Source of the DNA: Nitratidesulfovibrio termitidis HI1
Lineage (GTDB): Bacteria > Desulfobacterota > Desulfovibrionia > Desulfovibrionales > Desulfovibrionaceae
NCBI RefSeq assembly: GCF_000504305.1
Contig: NZ_KI632512.1
Span: forward strand, 1,982,250 to 2,046,249
Length of the DNA: 64,000 bases
Direction: 5' to 3'
Part shown: positions 44,178 through 53,844 of the stretch, one piece after another
Numbering within the stretch: the stretch's first letter is position 1
How the letters are laid out: every line of letters begins with the position of its first letter
The notes under the pieces: generated by a model
Seen by the model: the letters and a program-made list of their open reading frames with translations, nothing else
Told to the model about the DNA's origin: nothing
Database searches by the model: none
Translations under genes and position numbers: made by a program

Positions 44178-44293
44178 ACCCCGTTTACAGGTGCATGCCA
44201 CGGCGCCGCCATTACGGCGGGCCGACCAGAGCCTCTCTCTTCCCCCATGCGCGGCTGCAGGGCAGGGGCGCGCATGCGTTGGAAGAGTGGCAC

Positions 44294-44322
44294 TATCTAT
44301 TGATAGCGGGGGGCCTTGTCAA
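44294..44322 (-). promoter_or_regulatory. sigma-70 promoter of speA
   Basis: On the minus strand a perfect TTGACA (44322-44317) is followed after exactly 17 bases by TAGATA (44299-44294), about 115 bases before the speA start. The -10 overlaps a small palindrome CTATC-TATT-GATAG (44293-44306) that could be an operator. Confidence 0.65.
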
Positions 44323-45025
44323 CGGTATTTTCCCCCATTTCGCACGAACGTCACAGAACCCTGCAATCATTGACCGCGTACGGCAGGGGATACACGCCCG
44401 GTGGGTATTCCACCCATTTTGGGGTAGGGCATGACATGAGGGCCGACTTGCCGCTGACAGGGCGGGCAACGCTGTGCTATGGCGAAGCTGTACCATCTTG
44501 CAGGCCATATCCAACAAGGCCTAAAGGACAGGCCGAATTCCGCCGTAAAGGAAGGACTGGTCAATGGCCGGTCCGTCGGCCACGTGGCTGGTTGCGGCCT
44601 GCCAGGCCAGTTGCCTGGTCAACCCGACGGGGAAGCCGCCAGGCAGTGTCTGCCAACTGGAGTCTGCCCGGCAGAATCCGGCACGTAGGATCTGCTCCGG
44701 AGAATCTGCCCCGGAGAATCTGCCAGGTCGGCACGTCGAATCCGGCTGACAGGCCCCTACCGGCCTGTTGCCATCCGGCTACCGGCAACTGTCCGGCAAC
44801 GGCTTCACGGTTTCACTGTATCCAGGTTCCATCCGGCAGGCGCGCGTATGGCACGTTCGGGGAAACGTGCGGGGAGAACGCCGCCACCGGCCCGCCCGGC
44901 ACCACCCCTTGCGTTTCCCCTCACGCATGGACACGCCAGCCCGACTTTCGCCCCGGCACCGGATGCCTGGCGCGATGCGGGCATGCGCGGCTTTGTCCAT
45001 CCCCATTGTGGCACGAGAGGCACCA
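44323..45025. other. long intergenic region with degenerate short repeats
   Basis: About 700 bases lie between speA and the GGDEF gene. The part 44680-44760 has imperfect tandem copies of a CCGGAGAATCTGCC-type unit and related CTGCCAG/CCGGCA strings. Open frames here are Pro/Arg/Gly-rich, change frame at the repeats, and have no ribosome sites that fit. I see no gene. Confidence 0.4.
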
Positions 45026-46171
45026 TTGCTCGACAAGAACAGGCTGCACCGCTGCATGAACGCCCTGCTGGCCAATGGCCTGCAGGACGGTGCCGACCCG
45101 GAGACCGCGCGCGTCACCGGGGTGGCAAACCTGTTCTATGGTGTCACCGCGCTGTTCTCCGCCATAATGGCCCTGCTGGATTTCATGCAGGGGCAGAACA
45201 CCTTCACGCTGTTCCTGCTGGTAATGCTGGCCCTTGCCCTGTTCGGCCTGTTCTGGGTGGGGCGCACCGGCCGCCACGCCCTGCCCAGCACCGCGCTGGT
45301 GCTGGCGCTGTTTGCCCTGTCCCTGTACATGGTGTCCCACGGCGGGGTGGAAGGCAGCGGCTTTGTCTGGCTGTTCATATTTCCGCCCGTGGTCATGCTG
45401 ACCTTCGGCCTGTCCATCGGCATCCTGCTGATGGGCGCCCTGCTGCTGGGGGTGGGGGCCATCCTGTTCCTGCCCGGCGATCCCTTCCTGTACGCCGACT
45501 ATTCGCACGCCTTCCGCATCCGCTACATGGTGGCCCTGCTGTGCTGCGGCATCTTTGCGGGGCTGGCTGAATACACCCGCCGCCACACCCAGCGCCTGCT
45601 CATCCTGCTTACCCAGCAACTGGCCGAAAGCGCCCGCACCGACGAACTGACCGGGCTCGCCAACCGGCGCGCCCTGTGCGAACGCCTGGAATACGAGCAG
45701 GTGCGCGCCCGCCGCACCGGCAGGCCGCTGTCCATCGCCATCTGCGACATCGACCACTTCAAGTCGGTGAACGACTGTTACGGCCACCAGTGCGGCGACC
45801 AGGTGCTGCAATCGGTGGCCGGGCTGCTGCACGACAACCTGCGCCATCAGGACACCATCTGCCGCTGGGGCGGCGAAGAGTTCCTGCTGCTGCTGCCGGA
45901 AACCGACGAGGCCGGGGCCGCCCGGCTGGCAGAAAAGCTGCGCGGCCATGTGGAAGCCACGGAATACTCGTACCACGGCATCCCCGTCAGCGTTACCCTG
46001 TCCTTCGGCGTGCACACCTGCGGCCCGGAAGGCGACATCGACTACCACATCCGCAAGGCCGACCAGAAGCTGTATCTGGCCAAGGAACAGGGCCGTAACC
46101 GGGTGTTTTCGGGCGAGGTGCCCGACATCTTCCTGCCCGAGGGGTTGCTGTTGGACGAGGAAGAAGCGTAG
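45026..46171 (+). CDS. membrane GGDEF diguanylate cyclase
   Basis: This 381-residue protein has about six membrane helices (residues ~28-190; segments such as FVWLFIFPPVVMLTFGLSIGILLMG split across two helices), a short linker and a GGDEF domain with the active GGEEF variant (WGGEEFLLLLP). It should synthesise c-di-GMP. The membrane part resembles 6-TM sensor domains without a known ligand. The start is set at a TTG (45026) with GAGAGG correctly spaced; the upstream frame is not coding-like, and an ATG at 45057 is a shorter option. It is followed directly by repeat copy B. Confidence 0.88.
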   Translation: MLDKNRLHRCMNALLANGLQDGADPETARVTGVANLFYGVTALFSAIMALLDFMQGQNTFTLFLLVMLALALFGLFWVGRTGRHALPSTALVLALFALSLYMVSHGGVEGSGFVWLFIFPPVVMLTFGLSIGILLMGALLLGVGAILFLPGDPFLYADYSHAFRIRYMVALLCCGIFAGLAEYTRRHTQRLLILLTQQLAESARTDELTGLANRRALCERLEYEQVRARRTGRPLSIAICDIDHFKSVNDCYGHQCGDQVLQSVAGLLHDNLRHQDTICRWGGEEFLLLLPETDEAGAARLAEKLRGHVEATEYSYHGIPVSVTLSFGVHTCGPEGDIDYHIRKADQKLYLAKEQGRNRVFSGEVPDIFLPEGLLLDEEEA

Positions 46172-46186
46172 GGACGGTTTCCAAAT

Positions 46187-46490
46187 TGTCTTTTCGCCCG
46201 TTGGCGTCCGATCCGAAGGACGCGAAGCGTGCCCGTTGGGCGAGCTTGCGAGCCTTACGGGCATCGTGCGCAGAGAGGTCAAACTTCGCCTGCCATGGCT
46301 TTGCTGTCCTTATCCGTAAGACTCGCGCTGCGCGCTCGCCTAACGGCTAAGGCTCGGTCGAATACGATAAGAGTATGCGGTGCGGTCGCCATCCGTAAGG
46401 CTCGCAAGCTCGCCTAACGGCTGCCGCACTCCCTCATGGCAGGCTTGTTTTCCTCGCCAACAAACGAAAATCCTGCTTTGGAAGCCGCCC
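46187..46490 (+). repeat. 3'-linked REP-like repeat, copy B (longest)
   Basis: This ~300-bp element starts 16 bases after the GGDEF stop. It holds three near-palindromic cores: CCGTTGGGCGAGCTTGCGAG... at 46233-46260, an inverted, longer variant at 46314-46346, and an inverted copy at 46393-46420. The ATACGATAAGAGTAT motif sits at about 46361-46375 and the tail CATGGCAGGCTTGTTTTCC at 46436-46454. The outer cores are mutual inverted repeats, so the RNA could form a large hairpin. Copy C aligns along its full length except for a central deletion. Confidence 0.85.
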
Positions 46491-46583
46491 CTGAAACATC
46501 CCCCACCGCAACGCAACGAATGCGGGCCGCGAAGGTTTCCCCTCGCGGCCCGCTGGTCGTTTTACGGATTCGTCGCGCGCGGT

Positions 46584-48185
46584 CTACACGCCGCCGCGCG
46601 CAAGTTCCAGCAACGTGCGCACCGCAAAGCCGGTGCCGCCGCCGGGGCAGGTGGAGCTTTTCTTGGCGGTATAGGCGGGACCGGCAATGTCCAGATGCGC
46701 CCAGCGCACGCCCTTGTCCACGAACTGCTTCAGGAACAGCGCCGCGTTGACCGCCCCGCCCTCGCGCGGGCCCACGTTGGCGATGTCGGCCACGTCGCTT
46801 TTCAGGTTCTCGAAGTACATGTCCCACAGCGGCAGGGGCCAGAAGCGGTCGCCCACCACGTCGCCCACGGCGCGGATGCGGCCGGACAACTCATCATCCG
46901 TGGCGAACACCGCCGCCACGTCCATGCCCAGCGCCACCACGCAGGCCCCGGTCAGGGTGGCCAGGTCCACCACCACTTCGGGGGCGTATTCGCGCTGGGC
47001 CCAGGTCAGGGCGTCGCACAGCACCAGCCGCCCTTCGGCGTCGGTATTGATGACCTCCACCGTCTTGCCGGACAGGGTGGTCACGATGTCGCCGGGGCGG
47101 GTGGCCCGGCCATCGGGCATGTTCTCGGTGCAGGGCATGATGCCCACTACCCGGCGGGGCACGTCGGAGCGGCCCAGGGCCTCGAACATCCCCAGGATGG
47201 CCGCCGCGCCCGCCATGTCGCCCTTCATCTCGTGCATCTTGGCGGCGGGCTTCAGGCTGATGCCGCCCGTGTCGAAGGTGATGCCCTTGCCCACCAACAC
47301 CAGCGGCTTCTGGTCTTCCGTGCCCTTGGGGGCATGCTCGATGACCACCAGCCGGGGCTCTTCCTCCGCCCCGCGAAACACCGAGGCAAAGGCCCCCATG
47401 CCCATCTCCACCAGTTCGGCGCGGCCCAGCGAACGGGCCTGCATGCCGTACTTTTTGGCGATGGCCACGGCCTGCTCGGCCAGATGGCCGGGGGTGACGA
47501 AGTTGGGCGGGCCGTTGACCAGGTCACGCGCCAGGGCCACCCCGGCGGCTGCGGCCTCGCCCCGGCGGGCGGCGGCGTGCAGGTCGTCCGGCACAGAGGC
47601 TTCGGCGCACAGCAGGGCCAGCCAGCGCGGCTCGAAGCGGGCGTCTTCGCCAGCTTCGGCCCCGCCGTTCCCGTTGCCATTGGTCTTGAACCGGTCATAG
47701 CGGTACAGGCCCAGCAGCGCGCCGCACACGGCCTCCTCGAAGGGGGACCACGCCCGTGCACCGTCGCCGGTCCGCGTGACGCGCGCCAAGGCCACCGCGT
47801 CCAAGCGAACAAGGGACGAAGCGTCCAAGCGAACGAGGGACGGCGCGTCCATCGCCACCGTCTCTATCTTCAGTTCGCGGCAGCGGCGCAGGGCAGCGCC
47901 CGCCGCCGCGCGCAGCCCGGCCGGTGCCGCGGCCGCGAACGCCTCGCGCTTGCCAAGGCCCGCCGCGATCACGCGCGGCACGGCCAGGTCCGGGTGCCCG
48001 TGGAACACGGCGACCTCATCCTTCCTGCCCCGAAAATCGCGCACCGCCGGGGCAATGCCCAGCCACGGCGCAGCATCCAGCAGTTCCGGCGCCGCATCCG
48101 CAAGGGCCTCGCCCTCGAACAGGAACACGATCACCGCATCCGCACGCCACTGGGCAGGACCGCCCACCTGAAAGCGAATGTCCAC
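46584..48185 (-). CDS. pepA: leucyl aminopeptidase (M17, cytosolic)
   Basis: This 533-residue M17 metallopeptidase removes N-terminal residues from peptides in the cytoplasm. The signature NTDAEGRL is present, with metal and active-site segments VGKGITFDTGGISLKP, MKGDMAGAAAILG and DLATLTGACVVALG. The N-terminal domain carries a small tandem duplication (SLVRLDAS SLVRLDA) and an Asn/Gly-rich insertion (KTNGNGNGGAEAGED), so the protein is slightly longer than E. coli PepA. It starts with GTG at 48185 after GGAGGTG. It lies downstream of malic enzyme on the same strand, separated by a REP-like hairpin. Confidence 0.95.
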   Translation of the reverse strand: MDIRFQVGGPAQWRADAVIVFLFEGEALADAAPELLDAAPWLGIAPAVRDFRGRKDEVAVFHGHPDLAVPRVIAAGLGKREAFAAAAPAGLRAAAGAALRRCRELKIETVAMDAPSLVRLDASSLVRLDAVALARVTRTGDGARAWSPFEEAVCGALLGLYRYDRFKTNGNGNGGAEAGEDARFEPRWLALLCAEASVPDDLHAAARRGEAAAAGVALARDLVNGPPNFVTPGHLAEQAVAIAKKYGMQARSLGRAELVEMGMGAFASVFRGAEEEPRLVVIEHAPKGTEDQKPLVLVGKGITFDTGGISLKPAAKMHEMKGDMAGAAAILGMFEALGRSDVPRRVVGIMPCTENMPDGRATRPGDIVTTLSGKTVEVINTDAEGRLVLCDALTWAQREYAPEVVVDLATLTGACVVALGMDVAAVFATDDELSGRIRAVGDVVGDRFWPLPLWDMYFENLKSDVADIANVGPREGGAVNAALFLKQFVDKGVRWAHLDIAGPAYTAKKSSTCPGGGTGFAVRTLLELARGGV

Positions 48186-48254
48186 GTCACACCTCCATCA
48201 CGCGCCTCTCCGGCGCGATTCATTCAGGATAATCCTTGTCGGAGAAAGAAGGAA

Positions 48255-48294
48255 CCGGGGGAAGGAACCTTTTGGAAAAGGTTCCTTCCCCCGG
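48255..48294. repeat. REP-like hairpin, copy 2
   Basis: A 19-bp perfect inverted repeat (CCGGGGGAAGGAACCTTTT and its complement, 2-base centre) lies between malic enzyme and pepA. It is flanked at 48303-48319 by TCCTCCAAAACTTTTCA, matching copy 1 at 40433-40470. It sits 3' of the malic enzyme gene and probably ends its transcript. The remaining intergenic DNA (to 48462) is G-run rich with no gene. Confidence 0.78.
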
Positions 48295-48462
48295 ACCCCC
48301 CATCCTCCAAAACTTTTCATTCGGGTTGTTGCAACGGCACCCGGCACAGGCAGCCCGTGCTGCGTGCCCGATTATCCACAATGAAAACGTTTTGGGGGGA
48401 GGAGGGAGGGGGCCGGGGAGGGAGGGGGCCTCCCTCCCCGGTTCGCGTGTCCCCTCAACGCA

Positions 48463-49782
48463 TTAAAAATCCAAGCCATAGGTCTCAATAAACTGCCCGA
48501 TGCGGGCGCGCGCGGCCTGCATGCGTTCGCGCAGTTCCACCTTGTAGGCGGCCAGGTCCAGCTGGCGGCGCGCCACGCCGGTACGCATGGCGGCTTCGGC
48601 CACGGCCGGGGCCACCCATTCGATGACGCGCGGGTCCAGCGCCTTGGGGATGATGTAGTCCACCCCGAACGCCAGTTCCGAGATGCCGTAGGCGGCCAGC
48701 ACCTCGGCGGGCACGGGTTCGCGCGCCAGGGCGGCCAGGGCGCGGGCGGCGGCCAGCTTCATTTCCTCGTTGATGGCGCTGGCGCGGGTGTCCAGCGCGC
48801 CCCGGAAGATGAACGGAAAGCCCAGCACGTTGTTGATCTGGTTGGGGTAGTCGGAGCGCCCGGTGGCCATGACCACGTCCGCGCGGGCAGCCCGGGCGTC
48901 TTCGTACGAGATTTCCGGGTCGGGGTTGGCGCAGGCGAAGATGATGGGGTTCGGGGCCATGGAGCGCACCATGTCCTGGGTGACCATGCCGCCCACGGAA
49001 AGGCCCAGGAAGCAGTCGGCGCCGCGCATGACGTCGGCAAGGCTGCCATGGTCCCGTTCCTGCGCGAATTCCAGCTTCTGCGCGTTCAGGTCGGTGCGGC
49101 CCTTGTGGATGAGCCCGCGCGAATCGAACATGAACACGTTCTTGCGCTGCACGCCGAACGATTCGAAGAACCTGGTGCAGGCGATGGCCGCAGCCCCCGC
49201 GCCGCTGATGACCAGCTTGACGTCCTCGGGCTTGCGGTTCGTCAGCTCCAGCGCGGCGATGAGCCCGGCGCCCGAGATGATGGCCGTGCCGTGCTGGTCG
49301 TCGTGGAACACCGGAATGTCCATCTGCTCGATGAGCGTCTGCTCCACCTCGAAGCACTCCGGCGCCTTGATGTCCTCAAGGTTGATGCCGCCAAAAGTGG
49401 GTTCCAGCATCTTCACGAATTCGATGATCTTCTTGGGGTCCTTCTGGTCGATGGACAGGTCGTACACGTCCACGTCCGCGAAAATCTTGAACAGGACGCC
49501 CTTGCCTTCCATCACCGGCTTGCCGGCCAGCGGCCCGATGTTGCCAAGCCCCAGCACCGCCGTGCCGTTGCTGACCACGGCCACCAGGTTGCCCTTGTTG
49601 GTGTAGTCGTAGCCCAGCGCCTCGTCGGCGTGGATGGCGCGGCACACATCGGCCACGCCGGGGGTGTAGGCCATGGAAAGATGCTTCTGGGTGGCGCAGG
49701 GCTTTACGGGAACCACCTCGACCTTACCGGGGTGGCCGCAGGAGTGGTAGCGCAGCGCCTCATCCTTGGTGAACAGGGCCAT
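48463..49782 (-). CDS. NAD(P)-dependent malic enzyme, short form
   Basis: This 439-residue oxaloacetate-decarboxylating malate dehydrogenase interconverts malate and pyruvate plus CO2. Family motifs are [55 protein letters not shown], the nucleotide-binding [12 protein letters not shown] and ACANPDPEI. Length is that of the short bacterial form without a phosphotransacetylase-like tail. The start at 49782 follows GAGG; the long frame upstream is antisense to trkH. In sulfate reducers it links pyruvate to the partial citric-acid cycle. Confidence 0.95.
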   Translation of the reverse strand: MALFTKDEALRYHSCGHPGKVEVVPVKPCATQKHLSMAYTPGVADVCRAIHADEALGYDYTNKGNLVAVVSNGTAVLGLGNIGPLAGKPVMEGKGVLFKIFADVDVYDLSIDQKDPKKIIEFVKMLEPTFGGINLEDIKAPECFEVEQTLIEQMDIPVFHDDQHGTAIISGAGLIAALELTNRKPEDVKLVISGAGAAAIACTRFFESFGVQRKNVFMFDSRGLIHKGRTDLNAQKLEFAQERDHGSLADVMRGADCFLGLSVGGMVTQDMVRSMAPNPIIFACANPDPEISYEDARAARADVVMATGRSDYPNQINNVLGFPFIFRGALDTRASAINEEMKLAAARALAALAREPVPAEVLAAYGISELAFGVDYIIPKALDPRVIEWVAPAVAEAAMRTGVARRQLDLAAYKVELRERMQAARARIGQFIETYGLDF

Positions 49783-49962
49783 GAATGCCTCGCTTGTCGT
49801 TGACGGTGCGGAAAAAACGAAACGAACGCCGCGCCCGGCAGAGCGCCTGCCTGCGACCGGCTGCATGTCTTCACGTCCGGGCAACGTAGTGCAGCGGCGC
49901 ATCCATTGCAAGCCGTGCCGCACACCGCTTGCCGCGCCGAACGAACCGGGATAGTTTCGGGA

Positions 49963-51327
49963 ATGCTCCGTCGTCGCCTGCTTTCGCCCCTCATCCTGCC
50001 GGTGTACTCGTTCGCGGCCACCATCCTTGCCGGGGCCGTGCTGCTGTACCTGGACATCAGCCATGCCCCGTCGGTGGGCGACCAGGGGCTGGCCTTCGTG
50101 GATGCGCTGTTCACCGCCACCTCCGCCGTGTGCGTCACGGGGCTGACCGTGGTGGACACGGGCGCCACCTTCAGCCGCACCGGCGAATGGGTCATCCTGT
50201 TGCTGATCCAGCTTGGCGGCCTTGGCATCATGACCTATTCCAGCCTGCTGCTGTTCCTGCTGCGGCGGCGCGTCTCCCTTACCGACAGGCTGGCCGTGGG
50301 GCAGGCCCTGATGCACGACGCCTCGTTCCACCTGGGGCGCTTTTTGTACCGGCTGGCGCGCACCATCCTGTACATCGAACTGGCGGCGGCGTGCCTGCTG
50401 TACATTTTCGCCCCGCAGGGCATGGGCGCGTTCGGCGCGCTGTTCCACGCGGTGTCGGCATTCTGCAACGCGGGTTTCGCCCTGCGGCCCGACAACATGA
50501 TGGCGTGGCAGGGGCACACCGGGGTGAACCTGGTGATCATGTTCCTGATCATCGTGGGGGGCATCGGCTTCTCGGTCATCGATGAACTGCTGGGGGCCGC
50601 GCGCACCAAACTGTCCCGCAAGCCCTATCGCCCCTTGAGCCGCCACACCCGGCTGGTGCTGACCACCACCGCGTTCCTCATCGTGGCAGGTGCCGCGCTG
50701 ATCTGGATGGCCGAATACTTCAGCGACTACACCGGGCTCAGCCCCACCGGGCTGGTGCTGCCCGCCCTGTTCCAGTCGGTCACCTGCCGCACGGCGGGCT
50801 TCAACACCCTGGACATTTCCCGCCTGACCGACTTCACCCTGATGGTGATGATCTGCCTGATGTTCGTGGGCGGGTCGCCGGGGTCGTGCGCGGGCGGCAT
50901 CAAGACCACCAGTTTCCGGGTTCTAGCCGGATTCGTGGAAATGCAATTGCGCGGCAGGCGGCAGAACGTGCTGCTGGGCCGCGCCGTGGACGTACCCACC
51001 CAGTCCAAGGCGCTGACCCTGTTCCTGTTCGCCATCATCGTGGTGACCGTGGGCACCATGATGCTCAGCCTGACCGAGGGCGGCGTCAACCCGCACACCC
51101 ATGCCCGGTTCGAACAGCTGGACCTGATGTTCGAGGTGGTATCCGCCTTCGGCACCGTGGGCCTGACCACCGGCGTCACCCCGCACCTGAGCGTGCCCGG
51201 CAAGATTTTGATAACCCTGCTGATGTTCATCGGACGCATCGGCCCCATCTGGCTGCTGTCCACCTTGCAGCATTTGCAGAGCGAACCCAAGTTCCGCTGG
51301 CCCGAGGTGGACTACCCCATCGGGTAG
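49963..51327 (+). CDS. trkH: Trk/Ktr potassium transporter membrane subunit
   Basis: This 454-residue K+ transporter of the TrkH/KtrB superfamily has four pore repeats with selectivity-filter glycines visible in SAVCVTGLTVVDTG, SAFCNAGFALRPDN, SVTCRTAGFNTLDIS and SAFGTVGLTTGVTP. Size is closer to KtrB. GGSPGSCAGGIKTTSFRV matches the conserved region before the last repeat. The ATG at 49963 has only a weak ribosome site. It is followed by the regulatory subunit gene after 35 bp; the two form a complete K+ uptake system. Confidence 0.95.
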   Translation: MLRRRLLSPLILPVYSFAATILAGAVLLYLDISHAPSVGDQGLAFVDALFTATSAVCVTGLTVVDTGATFSRTGEWVILLLIQLGGLGIMTYSSLLLFLLRRRVSLTDRLAVGQALMHDASFHLGRFLYRLARTILYIELAAACLLYIFAPQGMGAFGALFHAVSAFCNAGFALRPDNMMAWQGHTGVNLVIMFLIIVGGIGFSVIDELLGAARTKLSRKPYRPLSRHTRLVLTTTAFLIVAGAALIWMAEYFSDYTGLSPTGLVLPALFQSVTCRTAGFNTLDISRLTDFTLMVMICLMFVGGSPGSCAGGIKTTSFRVLAGFVEMQLRGRRQNVLLGRAVDVPTQSKALTLFLFAIIVVTVGTMMLSLTEGGVNPHTHARFEQLDLMFEVVSAFGTVGLTTGVTPHLSVPGKILITLLMFIGRIGPIWLLSTLQHLQSEPKFRWPEVDYPIG

Positions 51328-51362
51328 TCCACGCCGGCAGGCGACGCATCCGGGAGCATCCC

Positions 51363-52028
51363 ATGGTGAATGTGGCGAAGAAACTGGAAATCGGCATCGT
51401 GGGCCTTGGCAAGTTCGGCCTGCAACTGGGCCGCACCCTGACCGGCATGGGCCACACCGTGGTGGGGCTGGACACCGGCGAGGATCGCGTGCGCCTTGCC
51501 CAGGACGTGCTGGCGCAGGTCTACCAGGCCAACGCGGCGGACATAGCGGTGTTGCAGCAACTGCGCTTCCAGGATCTGGACATGGTGTTCGTAAGCGTGG
51601 GCGATTCCATGGAGACCTCGCTGCTGGCGGTGCTGAACCTTCAGGAACTTGGCGCGCGCAAGATCGGGGTCAAGGCGGCCTCCGTAGAACACCGCAAGGT
51701 GCTCACGCGGCTTGGCGTGGACCTGGTGATCCTGCCCGAGCACGACGTGGCCACCCACGTGGCCCACCGCCTGGCCAACCCCGGCATGCTCGACCTGCTG
51801 CCCCTGGGCGGCGGGGTGCTGGTGCAGGAACTGGTGGTGGACAAGTGGGCGGGCCGCACCCTGCTGGACCTGAAGCTGGTCAACGACTACGGCGTCATGG
51901 TGGTGGCCGTGAAGCCCGCGGGCGGCAAGGAATATCGTTTTGTGCCGCAGGCGCTTGAAACCCTGGAGCGGGGGGACACGCTGGTGGTCATCGGCAAGCA
52001 GGAGGATGTGTTGCGGCTGGCGCCTTGA
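51363..52028 (+). CDS. trkA: Trk/Ktr potassium uptake regulatory subunit (RCK domains)
   Basis: This 221-residue cytoplasmic gating subunit has an RCK N-domain (IGIVGLGKFGLQLGRTL, nucleotide-binding GxGxxG with the following acidic residue in GLDTGED) and a RCK C-domain (about 140-221). One RCK-N/RCK-C unit is present, as in KtrA. It forms the nucleotide-responsive ring on the membrane subunit encoded upstream. GGGAG precedes the ATG. Confidence 0.95.
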   Translation: MVNVAKKLEIGIVGLGKFGLQLGRTLTGMGHTVVGLDTGEDRVRLAQDVLAQVYQANAADIAVLQQLRFQDLDMVFVSVGDSMETSLLAVLNLQELGARKIGVKAASVEHRKVLTRLGVDLVILPEHDVATHVAHRLANPGMLDLLPLGGGVLVQELVVDKWAGRTLLDLKLVNDYGVMVVAVKPAGGKEYRFVPQALETLERGDTLVVIGKQEDVLRLAP

Positions 52029-52087
52029 AGGCATTCGCGCGGCGAAGGAGATGGGAAGGGGCGCGTGCTGATGGATGCGGCCTCTGC

Positions 52088-52602
52088 GAAGACACGCCAG
52101 CCCGTTTGACCACGCTTGATTTCGTTATGCCTCCGGCGGAAGGCAAAAGAGCTGTCGCGCGCCGCTGGGCGCGGCTTCTACGAAGACAGTCCTGCCCTTT
52201 TGATTGCCCTCGATTTCGTTATGTCTCTGACGGACAGGAGGCCGCTGCTTGGGGCAATACGACAGACCGAAAATTGGGAACCGTGCGCTATCCTTGTCCA
52301 ACGGAAACACCCCACGCGTCGCAACGAGGGCGGGGGACAGGGCAACCAGGCGGGATAGAGGTAGCGAGAGCCACGCGCACATCGCATTCCCGTCGCCAGA
52401 TCACCCGAAGGCGCTTTGGCCGAGGGAAGCTGCCGACGAAAGGAACGCGGTGCAGAATACGTGCGGGTAGAGGCACTCATGCGTTATTGAGGCAATGGGA
52501 GCCTCGGGCGCATTGGCGGCACCGGCGGCAGATCACCCGGAGGCGCCTTGCGCCGGAGGGAAGCTGCCGCCGAAGGGACGCCGCGCAAGATACGCCGGGG
52601 GT
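52088..52602 (+). repeat. array of degenerate ~94-bp and ~70-bp direct repeats left of the IS
   Basis: Two units begin GAAGACA at 52088 and 52182 (94-bp period) and share GATTTCGTTATG plus a CTCCGGCGG or CTCTGACGG end. A second pair of ~70-bp units begins AGATCACCCG at about 52398 and 52530, sharing GAGGGAAGCTGCCG. No coding frame persists through them. Further copies of the first unit lie in inverted orientation to the right of the IS (53950-54115). Confidence 0.75.
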
Positions 52603-52684
52603 CCAGGGGGCGGAGCCCCATGGAACGCGGGGGTGGTCTGACCCCCGTCAAGTAGACAGTGAAAAAGCCCCCTGGGGGCATCAT

Positions 52685-53539
52685 TCAGGCGGCCAGCTTT
52701 TCCCTGTATTCCGCAGGGGAAAGTTGGCCAAGCCTCTTTTGGAAACGTTCCGCATTGTAGAAGCGGATGTATTCTTCTACCAAGATCATAGTCTCGGCAG
52801 CAGGTAGGACATTTTGGGTAGCAAATATTTCGGTTTTCAAGTGCGAGAAAAATGACTCAACGACAGCGTTGTCAAGGCAGTTGCCTTTTCTGGAATGGCT
52901 GCCGCGTAAGTTCATTTCCGTAAGCCTGTCCGCGTATGTCTTGTGCGTATATTGAAACCCTTGGTCAGAGTGTAGAATAGCCTTGTCCTCGTGCCTGGGA
53001 AGGGCACGCAGAGTGGCAAAGACGAGATCAAGATTGTTCTGATTTGACATGTTGTGGGAAATGATTTCGTTATTGTGCAGGTCTTGGATGACTGACAAAT
53101 ACATAAATCCACTCTTGACGGGGATATATGTAATGTCTGTCACGAGCTTTCTGCCAGGCTGCATGCTTGAAAAATCCCGCTTCAGCAGGTTCGGAAAAAG
53201 ACTGCTCCCCACCCTTCCAAAGAATTTCCGTTTCTTGCGAATGGTGGATTGAATGCCAAGTTTACGCATCAGTCGGTACACGCGCTTGTGATTCACAAGC
53301 AATCCTTCTCGCTTGAGCGCAACGGACATCCTGCGATATCCGTAATACGGACGAAGCGAGTGAATTGCGGTGATATGCATCTCGACAGTGTCGTTCTCAC
53401 GCTGTTGAAAGAATGTGCTCTTCCACTTGTAAAATCCAGACCTGGATATTCCTGCATGCTTCAGAAGAACTGCGAGTGGGTAACGACTCCGCAGTTCGTC
53501 GACTATCAAGAAATTCCACCCTTTTTGTGCGCTCCCCAT
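52685..53539 (-). CDS. IS3-family transposase OrfB (DDE integrase core)
   Basis: This 284-residue rve-type transposase has the DDE catalytic core: Asp in VTDITYIPV, Asp in AILHSDQGFQYT, and Glu in NAVVESFFSHLK. Upstream is the HTH_21-type HSLRPYYGYRRMSVALKREG region. The reading frame is -1 relative to OrfA and overlaps it by 34 bases, so the active OrfAB is probably made by programmed frameshift at C-AAA-AAG (53527-53521). It looks intact. Confidence 0.95.
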   Translation of the reverse strand: MGSAQKGWNFLIVDELRSRYPLAVLLKHAGISRSGFYKWKSTFFQQRENDTVEMHITAIHSLRPYYGYRRMSVALKREGLLVNHKRVYRLMRKLGIQSTIRKKRKFFGRVGSSLFPNLLKRDFSSMQPGRKLVTDITYIPVKSGFMYLSVIQDLHNNEIISHNMSNQNNLDLVFATLRALPRHEDKAILHSDQGFQYTHKTYADRLTEMNLRGSHSRKGNCLDNAVVESFFSHLKTEIFATQNVLPAAETMILVEEYIRFYNAERFQKRLGQLSPAEYREKLAA

Positions 53540-53844
53540 TCGTGACCGAACCGGGAGCGATACAACTTTTTTACGTATTCAAGCTCCGCCTTGACGTATT
53601 TGAGCTCCTCTTCAGCGGAAGCAAACTTTGTACGCGGTCGACCGCAGCGCTCTCCTTGCCTGCCTCGGCCATCTTCAAGAGATTCACCACGCTGGAATTT
53701 TGCAACCCAAGTGCGCAATGTCTTCTTGTCCTTCAATCCCAATTCATTGGTTAACTGCTGGTAGCCCTTATTGCCCTCAAGATAGAGCTTGACCGCAGCC
53801 TCCTTAAATTCCTTGCTATACGTCATAAAGTTCCGCTGTGACAT
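53506..53844 (-). CDS. IS3-family OrfA (helix-turn-helix)
   Basis: This 112-residue DNA-binding protein has a helix-turn-helix of the HTH_28/IS3 type (MTYSKEFKEAAVKLYLEG...TLRTWVAKFQRG). A leucine-zipper-like helix follows (EEELKYVKAELEYVKKLYRS) and mediates dimerisation in this family. It overlaps OrfB. The Arg/Gly-rich linker between the helices is typical of the IS150 group. Confidence 0.93.
   Translation of the reverse strand: MSQRNFMTYSKEFKEAAVKLYLEGNKGYQQLTNELGLKDKKTLRTWVAKFQRGESLEDGRGRQGERCGRPRTKFASAEEELKYVKAELEYVKKLYRSRFGHEWGAHKKGGIS

Noticed and set aside
44479-45025. N-terminal extension or small genes ahead of the GGDEF protein
   Set aside because: Frames here cross degenerate short repeats, lack ribosome sites, and have no membrane or domain pattern; the TTG at 45026 with GAGAGG fits better.
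50000-50646. N-terminal extension of malic enzyme
   Set aside because: Antisense to trkH; the conserved protein begins at 49782 after a GAGG site.
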